This document shows, piece after piece, positions 24,222-32,327 of a stretch of DNA of 49,162 bases. Made by a program: the position numbers and the translations under genes. The DNA is taken from assembly GCA_964605795.1 (NCBI GenBank), contig CAZSDZ010000019.1:1-49162 (forward strand), written 5' to 3'. Numbering within the stretch: the stretch's first letter is position 1; each line of letters begins with the position of its first letter. This DNA comes from JAFGOM01 sp964605795 (GTDB lineage Archaea > Halobacteriota > Methanomicrobia > Methanomicrobiales > Methanospirillaceae). The notes under the pieces were generated by a model that saw nothing but the letters and a program-made list of their open reading frames with translations, did not search any database and was not told the origin of the DNA.

Positions 24222-24706
24222 TGCTGGTACTACCTGATGAGAAACGGCATCTCTTTCAGGATCCTTTCGGTGAGATCTATTCTCAATTTACAGAAATTAT
24301 TCCTCTCCTTTTAGAAAGCACGGTTTATACCGTTGGCGATGTTGTCACTGCCAGTTGTATACACCATACCATCATCCCTGCCGTTGCAATAACCGACGGA
24401 AAGACGATGCGAAAACCATATCCTGCAAACTTCGGGTATGAAAGAAGAATCTTTGCCACAAACCCCCCGGGAACTATAACAGAAGAACTGTTATCTGCGA
24501 TAAAAGAAGCCCTGCAGGATCAGCCTGCCCATATCATGGTTACCGGTGAGGAGGATCTCGCAGTAGTCCCGCTGGTTATTGCATCTATTCCGGGCCCGGT
24601 CCTTTTGTATGGTCAGCCGGGTAAAGGGGTTGTTCTCCTTCGCATTACGAGAGAGACGATAAAAAAGGCCCGTGAACTCTTCTCATGCTTTGAGATTCGG
24701 GAATAA
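24221..24706 (+). CDS. GTP-dependent dephospho-CoA kinase (DUF359)
   Basis: A 161-residue protein of the DUF359 family, shown in archaea to phosphorylate dephospho-CoA with GTP, the last step of coenzyme A synthesis. Visible motifs are VGDVVT, ITDGKTMRKP, VTGEEDLAVVPLV and LLYGQPGKGVV. The length is typical. The ATG overlaps the spt4 stop, so it is part of the same operon. No classical Walker A is expected in this family. Confidence 0.92.
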   Translation: MLVLPDEKRHLFQDPFGEIYSQFTEIIPLLLESTVYTVGDVVTASCIHHTIIPAVAITDGKTMRKPYPANFGYERRIFATNPPGTITEELLSAIKEALQDQPAHIMVTGEEDLAVVPLVIASIPGPVLLYGQPGKGVVLLRITRETIKKARELFSCFEIRE

Positions 24707-24774
24707 AAGAAGTACTATTTCTCGATACATACCATCCATCATATCATTCCCGTGTTCCGAAAAGGGGAGACCAT

Positions 24775-24788
24775 CACTATTTATAGTG
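24775..24788 (+). promoter_or_regulatory. TATA box in a short inverted repeat, rps24e promoter
   Basis: CACTAT-TT-ATAGTG is a 6-bp inverted repeat overlapping TATTTATA. It lies about 30 bp before the rps24e ATG, so the message would be nearly leaderless; no SD precedes that ATG. The start CATCACTATTTA recurs in the promoter at 40,929-40,940. Confidence 0.55.
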
Positions 24789-24813
24789 TCGTTGCGAAAA
24801 AATAAAGACCATT

Positions 24814-25167
24814 ATGGAGTTTACGATTACAAAAGATAATCAGAATGAACTTCTCTCACGCAGAGAGATTGAATTTGTTCTGGTTTATGATGGGGCAACC
24901 CCGTCACGTGTTCAGGTTCTCGGAAAACTTGCTGCTCTTATGAATGCAAACATGGACCAGGTGGTCATTGATTCATTCAGAACAGCATTTGGAGTTCCAA
25001 GGATGCATGGCGCTGCACGCATTTATTCTGATAAGAAGACACGGGATACATGTGAACTTTCCTACATGCTCAAACGCGGGATGAAGGATGAACCTGGTAC
25101 CGAAGAAGCTGAGGATGCTCCTGCCGGGAAGGCAACAGCAGAAGCTTCAGAAGATACGGAGGCCTGA
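24814..25167 (+). CDS. rps24e: Ribosomal protein eS24
   Basis: A 117-residue small-subunit ribosomal protein. The core (about 1-95) shows MEFTITKDNQNELLSRREI and the conserved FGVPRMHGAARIYSD region. A 25-residue acidic Glu/Ala tail after RGMKDE is longer than in minimal members. It begins the transcript that continues with eS31 and Kae1-Bud32. Confidence 0.96.
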   Translation: MEFTITKDNQNELLSRREIEFVLVYDGATPSRVQVLGKLAALMNANMDQVVIDSFRTAFGVPRMHGAARIYSDKKTRDTCELSYMLKRGMKDEPGTEEAEDAPAGKATAEASEDTEA

Positions 25168-25170
25168 AGT

Positions 25171-25356
25171 ATGGCTAAAGCAAAGGCAAAACGGGAGACC
25201 ACGAAGCGATCCTCATATTACACGGTTTCAGGAACATCTGCCACTGCAAACCGCAGATTCTGTCCCCGGTGTGGACCAGGGGTGTTTCTTGGTGAGCACA
25301 AGGACCGGGTCACCTGCGGCAAATGCGGGTATACTGAGTTTACTAAGAAAGACTGA
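25171..25356 (+). CDS. rps27ae: Ribosomal protein eS31 (S27Ae)
   Basis: A 61-residue zinc ribosomal protein with a basic N-terminus (MAKAKAKRETTKR), then CPRCGPG and CGKCGYTEF, the two CxxC halves of the zinc site. There is no ubiquitin fusion, as is normal in archaea. It lies 3 bp after rps24e, and its stop overlaps the Kae1 start by 1 nt. Confidence 0.96.
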   Translation: MAKAKAKRETTKRSSYYTVSGTSATANRRFCPRCGPGVFLGEHKDRVTCGKCGYTEFTKKD

Positions 25357-26936
25357 TGATACAGTCCGGACCGGTTCTCGGTATTGAGGGCACTGCCTGG
25401 AACCTCAGTGCCTCTGTTTTTGATGACGAATTAAGAACCCTTTATTCCCACCCGTACCAACCGGAGACAGGAGGTATTCATCCACGGGAAGCTGCGCAGC
25501 ATCACGCGGCCCAGATGAGCCACGTCATCTCTGAGGCAGTCAGGGATCATACTGACGGGATATCTGCGGTTGCGTTCTCGATAGGTCCGGGTCTTGGGCC
25601 CTGTCTGAGAATCGTTGCGACAGCAGCCCGCAGTCTTGCGCAGAGGCTTCAGGTTCCTCTTATCGGTGTCAACCATTGTGTTGCCCACATCGAGATTGGG
25701 AGGTATGCGACCGGTTTTACTGATCCGATCGTTCTGTATGCCAGCGGAGCAAATACCCAGGTACTGGGATATTTACAGAGACGATACCGGATTTTTGGCG
25801 AGACTCTTGATATCGGTCTTGGAAATGCTCTTGACAAGTTTGCGCGGAGCAGAGATCTCCCCCATCCCGGCGGACCGTTCATCGAGGAGTACGCCAGAGG
25901 GGGATCCTACATTCCCCTCCCATATACCGTAAAGGGAATGGATCTTGCATTCTCAGGACTTTTGAGTGCTGCAAAGGATGCACAGGCATCCCTAAAAGAC
26001 GTATGTTTCAGTCTGCAGGAGACGGCATTTGCCATGTGTGTGGAGGTTACCGAGAGGGCACTTGCACAGACCGGAAAAGAGGAGATGATCCTTGTCGGAG
26101 GCGTTGGTGCCAACCGTCGACTGCAAGAGATGCTTGCACAGATGTGTACGGACAGGGAGGCACGGTTTGGTGTTCCACCCTCACAGTACCTCGGCGATAA
26201 CGGGGCTATGATCGCCTATACCGGACGCCTCATGCTGGAACAGGGAGATGTGCTTCCTATCCCAAAATCACAGGTAAACCCGTCATTTCGGGCTGACCAG
26301 GTGCCGGTATCATGGCGCGATTCTGGAGATATGGAGAGATACCTGACCGGTGCCGTGATAAACCAGCAGGGGGAGCGGCAAGGTGCCGAAGCACGGATAC
26401 AGATCGGTTCATGTACACAAAAAAAACGTTTGCAAAAATCCTACCGTGATAAAACCCTGGATCTGCGCCTGATAACCGAGAGAACCCGGGCTGAAGCACG
26501 ACTTATTGCAGGTGCCCGACGGGCAGGAGTGCCGACACCCATCATTCTTGATATCACGAAAGATACCATCACAATGGAGACGATTGATGGTATCCTCTTA
26601 AAAGAGGTTCTAACACCGGAAAACCTGGATATCGCAGGAGTTATGGTGGGAAAATTACATAATGCAGGGATTGTTCATGGTGATCTGACAACCTGTAACA
26701 TGATAATGCGAAATTCACAGTGTGTCCTCATTGATTTTGGTCTTGCAGGTACCTCATCAGACATTGAAGCGCGCGGTGTCGATCTCCATGTTCTGTTCCA
26801 GATACTGACCAGTACTGCGGAAGATGCAGAATCATTAAAATCCGCATTTTGCACGGGATACCAGTCAGTCTGTACCGATGCCCACCTTATCTTTGCACGG
26901 GAACATGAGATCGAGTTACGAGGACGATACCTATGA
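25356..26936 (+). CDS. Kae1-Bud32 fusion, KEOPS complex (t6A synthesis)
   Basis: A 526-residue fusion. Residues 1 to about 325 are Kae1/TsaD, with HPREAAQHHA (42-51), metal-binding H107 and H111 in NHCVAHIEIGR, and YLGDNGAMIAYTG. From about 340 to the end is the Bud32 kinase/ATPase, with HGDLTTCN (D443) and IDFGLA (D460). KEOPS adds threonylcarbamoyl to A37 of ANN-decoding tRNAs. The fusion is known from many euryarchaea. It overlaps the next gene by 4 nt (ATGA). Confidence 0.96.
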   Translation: MIQSGPVLGIEGTAWNLSASVFDDELRTLYSHPYQPETGGIHPREAAQHHAAQMSHVISEAVRDHTDGISAVAFSIGPGLGPCLRIVATAARSLAQRLQVPLIGVNHCVAHIEIGRYATGFTDPIVLYASGANTQVLGYLQRRYRIFGETLDIGLGNALDKFARSRDLPHPGGPFIEEYARGGSYIPLPYTVKGMDLAFSGLLSAAKDAQASLKDVCFSLQETAFAMCVEVTERALAQTGKEEMILVGGVGANRRLQEMLAQMCTDREARFGVPPSQYLGDNGAMIAYTGRLMLEQGDVLPIPKSQVNPSFRADQVPVSWRDSGDMERYLTGAVINQQGERQGAEARIQIGSCTQKKRLQKSYRDKTLDLRLITERTRAEARLIAGARRAGVPTPIILDITKDTITMETIDGILLKEVLTPENLDIAGVMVGKLHNAGIVHGDLTTCNMIMRNSQCVLIDFGLAGTSSDIEARGVDLHVLFQILTSTAEDAESLKSAFCTGYQSVCTDAHLIFAREHEIELRGRYL

Positions 26937-27517
26937 CCATCTGCATCGTTACCAGTAATAAAAACAAGGCATCTGAAGTGGCAGAGTTTTTCCGGGGCAT
27001 CACCGAGATTGAATTTGTACCGATGGAGTGCCCTGAATACCGCTCATCGTCAATAGAGGAGATTGCACGAAAAAAAGCAGAATATGCCTACCAGGTAATC
27101 AAAAGACCGCTCATTGCAGATGACACCGGATTTTTTATTCGCGCCCTTTCAGGATTTCCCGGCCCGTATGCCGCCTATGTACTTGATACTATCGGCAATG
27201 CAGGGATATTGCAGTTAATGGAGGATAAAGAAGACCGGTACGGACAGTTTATCACCGTTATTGCGTACGCAGATCAGGACCAGGTGCTGACATTTTCCGG
27301 AACACTTGAGGGTGAGATAGTATCCCCAAGAGGATCTGGCGGATTTGGATATGATCCCATCTTTTTTGTCAAATCGCGGACACTGGCAGAACTCACAATC
27401 CAGGAAAAGAGCCGGATATCACACAGGGGCAAGGCACTGACAGCGTTTCGGAACTGGTATGAGCATGAGTATCCCATTCCATCTGACACAAACGTTAAGT
27501 CACGACACAGCATTTAA
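26933..27517 (+). CDS. rdgB: XTP/dITP diphosphatase (RdgB/HAM1)
   Basis: A 194-residue Ham1-family pyrophosphatase with TSNKNKASEV (7-16), ADDTGFFIRAL (D63/D64), GFGYDPIF and KSRISHRGKAL. It hydrolyses non-canonical purine triphosphates such as XTP and dITP and keeps them out of nucleic acids. It starts in the ATGA overlap with Kae1-Bud32, which is a common archaeal neighbour. Confidence 0.95.
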   Translation: MTICIVTSNKNKASEVAEFFRGITEIEFVPMECPEYRSSSIEEIARKKAEYAYQVIKRPLIADDTGFFIRALSGFPGPYAAYVLDTIGNAGILQLMEDKEDRYGQFITVIAYADQDQVLTFSGTLEGEIVSPRGSGGFGYDPIFFVKSRTLAELTIQEKSRISHRGKALTAFRNWYEHEYPIPSDTNVKSRHSI

Positions 27518-27539
27518 TATAGAACTGAAAGGAGCACAT

Positions 27540-27686
27540 ATGGCACGATTCCCAGAAGCAGAAGCCCGGTTATTACATGTAAAAGTCTGCATGAAATGCA
27601 ATGCACGCAATCCCATCAGGGCAACCAGTTGCCGGAAATGCGGATATAAAAATTTACGACAGAAGAATAAAGAGCGTAAAGCCTGA
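27540..27686 (+). CDS. rpl40e: Ribosomal protein eL40
   Basis: A 48-residue zinc ribosomal protein: MARFPEAEARL, then CMKCNARNP and CRKCGYKNLR, ending in a basic tail. An in-frame upstream extension to 27459 exists but has no support. The ATG at 27540 has GGAG 5 nt before it and gives the family's normal length. Confidence 0.95.
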   Translation: MARFPEAEARLLHVKVCMKCNARNPIRATSCRKCGYKNLRQKNKERKA

Positions 27687-27691
27687 TGATT

Positions 27692-28342
27692 TCAGGCTGA
27701 ATAATACGTTACTTTCTTTCCTTTTTCACTGTATTGTCCTGCGTAGGTCTCAATGTTACGTTTGTACCCGATACGATCTACAAATCCGAGATTATGCAGT
27801 TCTTTTCTGACCCGCATCACATCATCTTCATCTTCCCAGTCCGGGGTAAAGACATAGATAACTTTCCTGTCATCACGTGAGTCAGGATTCTCCTTTGCAG
27901 TCGAGACTTTTGCCGATATCCCCAGTTTTCCTGCCCGGGTTGCATCACGTATTTTTCGCCAGGACAGATCAATCTCGGCAAGGGGCTGGAATATCAGCCA
28001 CTTCCCGGCTCTCTCATCCTCGATATCATGAGGGTTTGTACCGGGTGCATCCTCGATAATCCAGTACATCTGGGTTGTTTCTGACGGGATAACACCTTCA
28101 CCTTCACGAATCATATCATAAATCAGGGATATGGATTCGAACTTCTCAATCAGTGCTTCTGACAACTGGGGATATTCGCCTGAAAACTCTGCGACAATTG
28201 ACTGAAAGACCGGGAAAAAATCGTCACCCTGTTCAACAAGGACAGACAGGAACGTTCCTTGTGCTCTCAAAGAATGGTTCAGATAATGCTCAAACATACC
28301 ATAGGCAACATCAGACAGTACCTTGAGTTCACTGTTGTCCAT
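27692..28342 (-). CDS. Bles03/DUF1917 family protein (putative phosphothreonine lyase domain)
   Basis: A 216-residue protein from the internal ATG at 28342. The C-terminal half is the recognisable part: KWLIFQPLAEIDLSWRKI, GKLGISAKVSTAK and VIYVFTPDWEDEDDVMRVR match the Bles03/DUF1917 family, sometimes labelled putative phosphothreonine lyase domain. Activity is unproven and the true role is unknown. The N-terminal 90 residues are helical. A longer frame up to 28570 would add 76 residues with an odd hydrophobic stretch; I reject it because the composition is unlike a protein start and no SD is present. It ends convergent to eL40. Confidence 0.8.
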   Translation of the reverse strand: MDNSELKVLSDVAYGMFEHYLNHSLRAQGTFLSVLVEQGDDFFPVFQSIVAEFSGEYPQLSEALIEKFESISLIYDMIREGEGVIPSETTQMYWIIEDAPGTNPHDIEDERAGKWLIFQPLAEIDLSWRKIRDATRAGKLGISAKVSTAKENPDSRDDRKVIYVFTPDWEDEDDVMRVRKELHNLGFVDRIGYKRNIETYAGQYSEKGKKVTYYSA

Positions 28343-28721
28343 ATACAAGGGTGGTTGATACGAGAAAAAAAGATACCGTTTCGAACCACAGGAGAATGAT
28401 TTTCTATCCACCAAAAAAAAAACAAGAAGGCAGACTAAAATCATTTCAGAATCATGTCTGGCATGAGATAAGAACCGTGGCATAAAGGCCAGAAAATAAA
28501 ACACTTTTCCGAATAGGGGTTTTTTAGCAGAGTATCTATATCGGACCGGCTTCTTGTTTTCTTCTCTCATCAGGAGTCAGAGTATCTGTCTTTTAGAGAG
28601 AACTCTCTCCCTCTCATCCTCTTTCCCATAGATCCCAATTCCAACAATAATGCCTGCAATTGAGCAGGGAACCTTATATGCTTGAGATACGTTTATCCAG
28701 ACAGATGGCCAAGTGTACCCA
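28343..28721. other. Intergenic stretch between divergent genes, with htpX promoter
   Basis: No gene is supported. CTTATATG (28673-28680) is a TATA-like box 42 bp upstream of the htpX ATG, predicting a short leader. A minus-strand open frame crosses the left part but looks non-coding. Confidence 0.5.
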
Positions 28722-29597
28722 ATGGAATGGAAACGTGATTATGGGCTTACAGGCCGTGTGTTCCTGACGTGGGGTCTTCTCCTCCTTGTGTATCTCGTAT
28801 TTATCGGGATCATGGTGTATCTCGGCATTAACACGACATTTATCTTTGCTATCGTGATAATCATGGGACTTGCCCAGTACTTCTTCTCAGATAAGATGGT
28901 ACTCATGACAACAGGAGCGCGGGTTGTTGCCGAAGATGAACAGCCACAGCTTCATCGCACCATTGAGAAGCTCTGTCTTGAGGCAGGATTGCCCAAACCA
29001 AGAATCGCCATCATGCCATCCCCTATGGCAAATGCATTCGCTACCGGAAGGAATCCCAAACATGCAGTTGTTGCAGTAACTGACTCTATTATGCGAATTC
29101 TTGATGAGAAGGAACTCGAAGCGGTACTTGCCCACGAACTTTCCCATATCAAGAATCGTGACATCCTCACGATGACCGTAGCAAGTTTCATCGCGATGAT
29201 TGCTGCCGTCATTATGAATAATTTCCTCTTCATGTCCTTATTTAACCGAAACGAAGGAAATGCCTGGATAATTATCGGTATCGTTGCTGCTATTGTCTGG
29301 CTGATCTCAACCATCCTCCTCATGGCACTCTCCCGATACCGGGAGTTTGCTGCTGACAGGGGTAGTGCGTACATTACCGGAAATCCAAAAGCCCTTGCAC
29401 AGGCACTGAGAAAGATCAGTGCAAAGATGGATACCGTACCGGTCCAGAAACGGCAGCAGGCTGAAGGAGCAAATATGTTCTACATCATCCCGGCACTATC
29501 AGGGAAGACACTGGCCAGTCTCTTCTCAAGTCACCCATCCCTTGAGAAACGGATCGCCAACCTTGAGAAGGTAGAACAGGAGATTCGTGGATACTAA
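28722..29597 (+). CDS. htpX: HtpX-like membrane zinc metalloprotease
   Basis: A 291-residue M48B peptidase. Two N-terminal membrane segments (about 10-55) and a later hydrophobic pair (about 155-205) flank the active site. HELSHIKNRD provides zinc ligands H138 and H142 with catalytic E139, and EFAADRGSA supplies the third ligand. It degrades damaged membrane proteins at the cytosolic face. The ATG at 28722 is preferred; an in-frame GTG at 28713 would add three residues. Confidence 0.94.
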   Translation: MEWKRDYGLTGRVFLTWGLLLLVYLVFIGIMVYLGINTTFIFAIVIIMGLAQYFFSDKMVLMTTGARVVAEDEQPQLHRTIEKLCLEAGLPKPRIAIMPSPMANAFATGRNPKHAVVAVTDSIMRILDEKELEAVLAHELSHIKNRDILTMTVASFIAMIAAVIMNNFLFMSLFNRNEGNAWIIIGIVAAIVWLISTILLMALSRYREFAADRGSAYITGNPKALAQALRKISAKMDTVPVQKRQQAEGANMFYIIPALSGKTLASLFSSHPSLEKRIANLEKVEQEIRGY

Positions 29598-29599
29598 GT

Positions 29600-29652
29600 C
29601 TCATTGTTTTCTTTCTTCTCCTCTTCCTTTGGTTTTCTCTTCTTTTTTTTAA
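29600..29652 (+). terminator. Pyrimidine/T-rich terminator after htpX
   Basis: A long T-rich run with several T4-T8 tracts, ending in eight T residues near 29650, begins right after the htpX stop. This is typical of archaeal intrinsic termination. Confidence 0.65.
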
Positions 29653-29856
29653 TTCAACAATCCTAAAATAGCAGTATCGGTTCCAGAGATTAAGCAAGGA
29701 TTAAATTACATTGCAATAATCCTTCTGCAACGAGACAGGAGTCTGAAATTCTCTTCTGATGGCATCAGAAAGGGGATAAAGAGACGAAACAATCTCAAGG
29801 ATTTCGCATTACCGGTATATCCGGTTTCTGAAAGGGATAAAAAATAAGGAAAGAGA

Positions 29857-32283
29857 TTACTGGTATTCAGGGGGCTGTACCTCTTTTGGGAGACCGCCCT
29901 TGAAAAAGTGCTTCATCTTTGAATACATCTCCCTGACCGTGGGATTCATTGTGGGATGTACCTTATCCCGTGCTGTCTCAAAATATGATAGAGAGACCGT
30001 TGTGGACTTCTCCCGCATTGCTATCATTCCTGCTTCCTGACAGAGGGCTTCAAGATCAGAACCGACATACCCTTCCGTACGTGCGGCAAGTTCGGTAAAA
30101 AATGAATCCCTGCCTGTATCTCTTATCCTGATGCCATGCTGTCTGCAGCCATCAAGGAGTAAGAGACGGCGTCTCTGACGGGACAGCAAACCCTCAGTCT
30201 TCTCAGGAGCGGCCATAATAACGTCTTTTAGATCGTCAATCAGGATCTCCTGCTTTTTCGGCAGGACTGCCACAAGTTCGTCAATATCGTCCTCGGTATA
30301 GTGCGTAAGAAGATCAACGCACTGATCGAGTTTCGTACCGGCTAATGGCATGTATCTGCTATGAATCGCAAGAATCTCTTCACGATCAGCCTTATCGGGT
30401 TCACCGATGTAGATAAGCCGATCAAACCGTCCTGATCGGAGCAATGCCGGATCAATGATATCAGGTCGGTTCGTAGCCCCGATAACAACAATATCCCTGT
30501 TATCCATAAGACCGTCCATTTCAGTGAGAAACTGGTTAAGAACACTCTCCATGGTCCGGGAACTCTCTCCTGATCCCCGTGCAGGTGTCAGCGAATCAAG
30601 TTCGTCAAAAAAGATAATAGACGGGGCAACCTGCCGGGCCTTCTTAAATATCTCCCTGATCGCCTTCTCTGACTCCCCTACCCATTTGGAAAGGATCTGC
30701 GGTCCCCGTATCGCAATGAAATTTGCACCGGACTCATTTGCAACTGCCTTTGCAATAAGCGTCTTTCCCGTCCCGGGAGGACCATACAGAAGAACTCCTC
30801 TGGGGGGCCTAATACCAATATCTTCAAACTCTTCCCTTCGCGTAAGCGGGTACTCAACCGCTTCCCTGACACTCTCCACAGCGTCACCAAGGCCACCCAC
30901 ATCATCCCAGGTGACATGAGAGACCTCAATCATCACTTCGCGCATCCCAGAGGGAGTTATGTCCTTTAGAGCGGTCCTGAAATCCCTGGCATTGACAACG
31001 ATCTTCTCAAGCACTTCTTTTGGGATCTCATCTTCTTCAAGGTTTATCTCAGGAAGATAGCGCCGGAGGGCACGTATTGCACTCTCCCGTGCAAGCGCGG
31101 CAAGATCAGCACCTGCAAACCCATACGTTTGTTCTGACAGGGAATCAATCCTGACATCGTCAGCTAGCGGCATACCCCGTGTGTGAATACAGAGGATCTC
31201 TGCCCGATCATGCTCGCTTGGAACCCCTATCTCTATCTCCCTGTCAAAGCGCCCCGGCCTTCGGAGAGCGGGATCAATCGCGTCAATCCGGTTCGTTGCT
31301 CCGATAACAACAACCTCTCCCCGTTCCTCTAGACCGTCCATCATCGTGAGGAGCTGGGCAACAACCCGCCGTTCCACTTCACCGGTTACCTCCTCGCGTT
31401 TTGGTGCAATCGAATCAAGTTCATCGATAAAGATGATAGCGGGAGCGTTCTCTTCTGCTTCCTCAAAGACTTCACGTAGCCGCTGCTCACTCTCACCATA
31501 ATACTTGGATATGACCTCAGGACCTGCAATCGGGATGAAATGAGCTCCTGATTCGTTTGCAACTGCCTTCGCGATGAGTGTTTTTCCTGTCCCCGGAGGT
31601 CCGAATAATAAAACCCCTTTGGGAGGATCTATCCCGAGATGTGAGAAGAGTTCAGGATGCCTCATGGGCAGTTCTATCATCTCCCGGAGCCTCTGGAGTT
31701 CATCCCGAAGCCCGCCGATATCTTCGTACGTCACCTGGCTGAACCCTTCAAACCCTGTTAACGGCAGATCTGATAGGATAATCTCGGTATCACGCGAGAT
31801 GATAACTGCATCCGGAGGTTCAAGAGAGATTACCTTGTACGCCGTTAGCCGGTTCTGCAGTAAGGGACTGTAGTTACATAGATAAACCGGCACTGAATCA
31901 TTCTCAGATACGGCAAAATCGATAAGATTGTGTACCGCTCCCAACTTCTCAGGAAGAAGAACATTATCAGGGATATTCTCTGGAGGTGCAAGAACAACCT
32001 TCTCTGCACGGATAACCTCGGAAACCTTCGTAACCTTTACCCTCTCTCCGATACTGACACCGGCATTAATCCGGGTGATATTATCGATCCGGATCTTCCC
32101 TTTATTCCAGTCATCCACTGAAAGCCGCCAGACCTTTGCTACAGTCCGCGAGGTACCAATAATCTCAACGATATCCCCGGGACTGACCCGCATCTTCAAC
32201 ATGGTTTCTGGATCGAGACGGGCTTTTCCCCCTGCCTGATCACCCGGATATGCACTATCAACCTCGAGAATGAATTCTCCCAT
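29857..32283 (-). CDS. cdc48: CDC48/VAT-type AAA+ ATPase
   Basis: An 808-residue double AAA+ unfoldase. The CDC48 N-domain is about 1-180. D1 has Walker A GPPGTGKT (228-235), DELD (287-290) and RRPGRFDRE. D2 has Walker A (501-508), DELD (560-563) and RSGRFDRL. It extracts and unfolds proteins for the proteasome. The D2 lid carries an insertion of about 75 residues (roughly 650-725), rich in charged residues. The C-terminus EVQPPEYQ keeps the penultimate Tyr but not the hydrophobic residue of a strict HbYX proteasome-docking motif. A leaderless start from a promoter shared with larC is likely. Confidence 0.96.
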   Translation of the reverse strand: MGEFILEVDSAYPGDQAGGKARLDPETMLKMRVSPGDIVEIIGTSRTVAKVWRLSVDDWNKGKIRIDNITRINAGVSIGERVKVTKVSEVIRAEKVVLAPPENIPDNVLLPEKLGAVHNLIDFAVSENDSVPVYLCNYSPLLQNRLTAYKVISLEPPDAVIISRDTEIILSDLPLTGFEGFSQVTYEDIGGLRDELQRLREMIELPMRHPELFSHLGIDPPKGVLLFGPPGTGKTLIAKAVANESGAHFIPIAGPEVISKYYGESEQRLREVFEEAEENAPAIIFIDELDSIAPKREEVTGEVERRVVAQLLTMMDGLEERGEVVVIGATNRIDAIDPALRRPGRFDREIEIGVPSEHDRAEILCIHTRGMPLADDVRIDSLSEQTYGFAGADLAALARESAIRALRRYLPEINLEEDEIPKEVLEKIVVNARDFRTALKDITPSGMREVMIEVSHVTWDDVGGLGDAVESVREAVEYPLTRREEFEDIGIRPPRGVLLYGPPGTGKTLIAKAVANESGANFIAIRGPQILSKWVGESEKAIREIFKKARQVAPSIIFFDELDSLTPARGSGESSRTMESVLNQFLTEMDGLMDNRDIVVIGATNRPDIIDPALLRSGRFDRLIYIGEPDKADREEILAIHSRYMPLAGTKLDQCVDLLTHYTEDDIDELVAVLPKKQEILIDDLKDVIMAAPEKTEGLLSRQRRRLLLLDGCRQHGIRIRDTGRDSFFTELAARTEGYVGSDLEALCQEAGMIAMREKSTTVSLSYFETARDKVHPTMNPTVREMYSKMKHFFKGGLPKEVQPPEYQ

Positions 32284-32327
32284 TACCTAACAATCATATA
32301 AGCTCGGATTTATATCTACTCACACGT
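32284..32327. promoter_or_regulatory. 44-bp shared divergent promoter, cdc48/larC
   Basis: Only 44 bp separate the two start codons. CATATAAG (32295-32302) is centred 29 bp before the larC ATG. On the other strand ATATAAAT (32309-32316) is centred 29 bp before the cdc48 ATG. Each TATA box thus lies inside the other promoter, and both transcripts should be leaderless. Confidence 0.6.

Noticed and set aside
28343..28570. N-terminal extension of the Bles03/DUF1917 protein
   Set aside because: The added 76 residues are basic and hydrophobic in an irregular way and lie before any family similarity; the internal ATG fits better.
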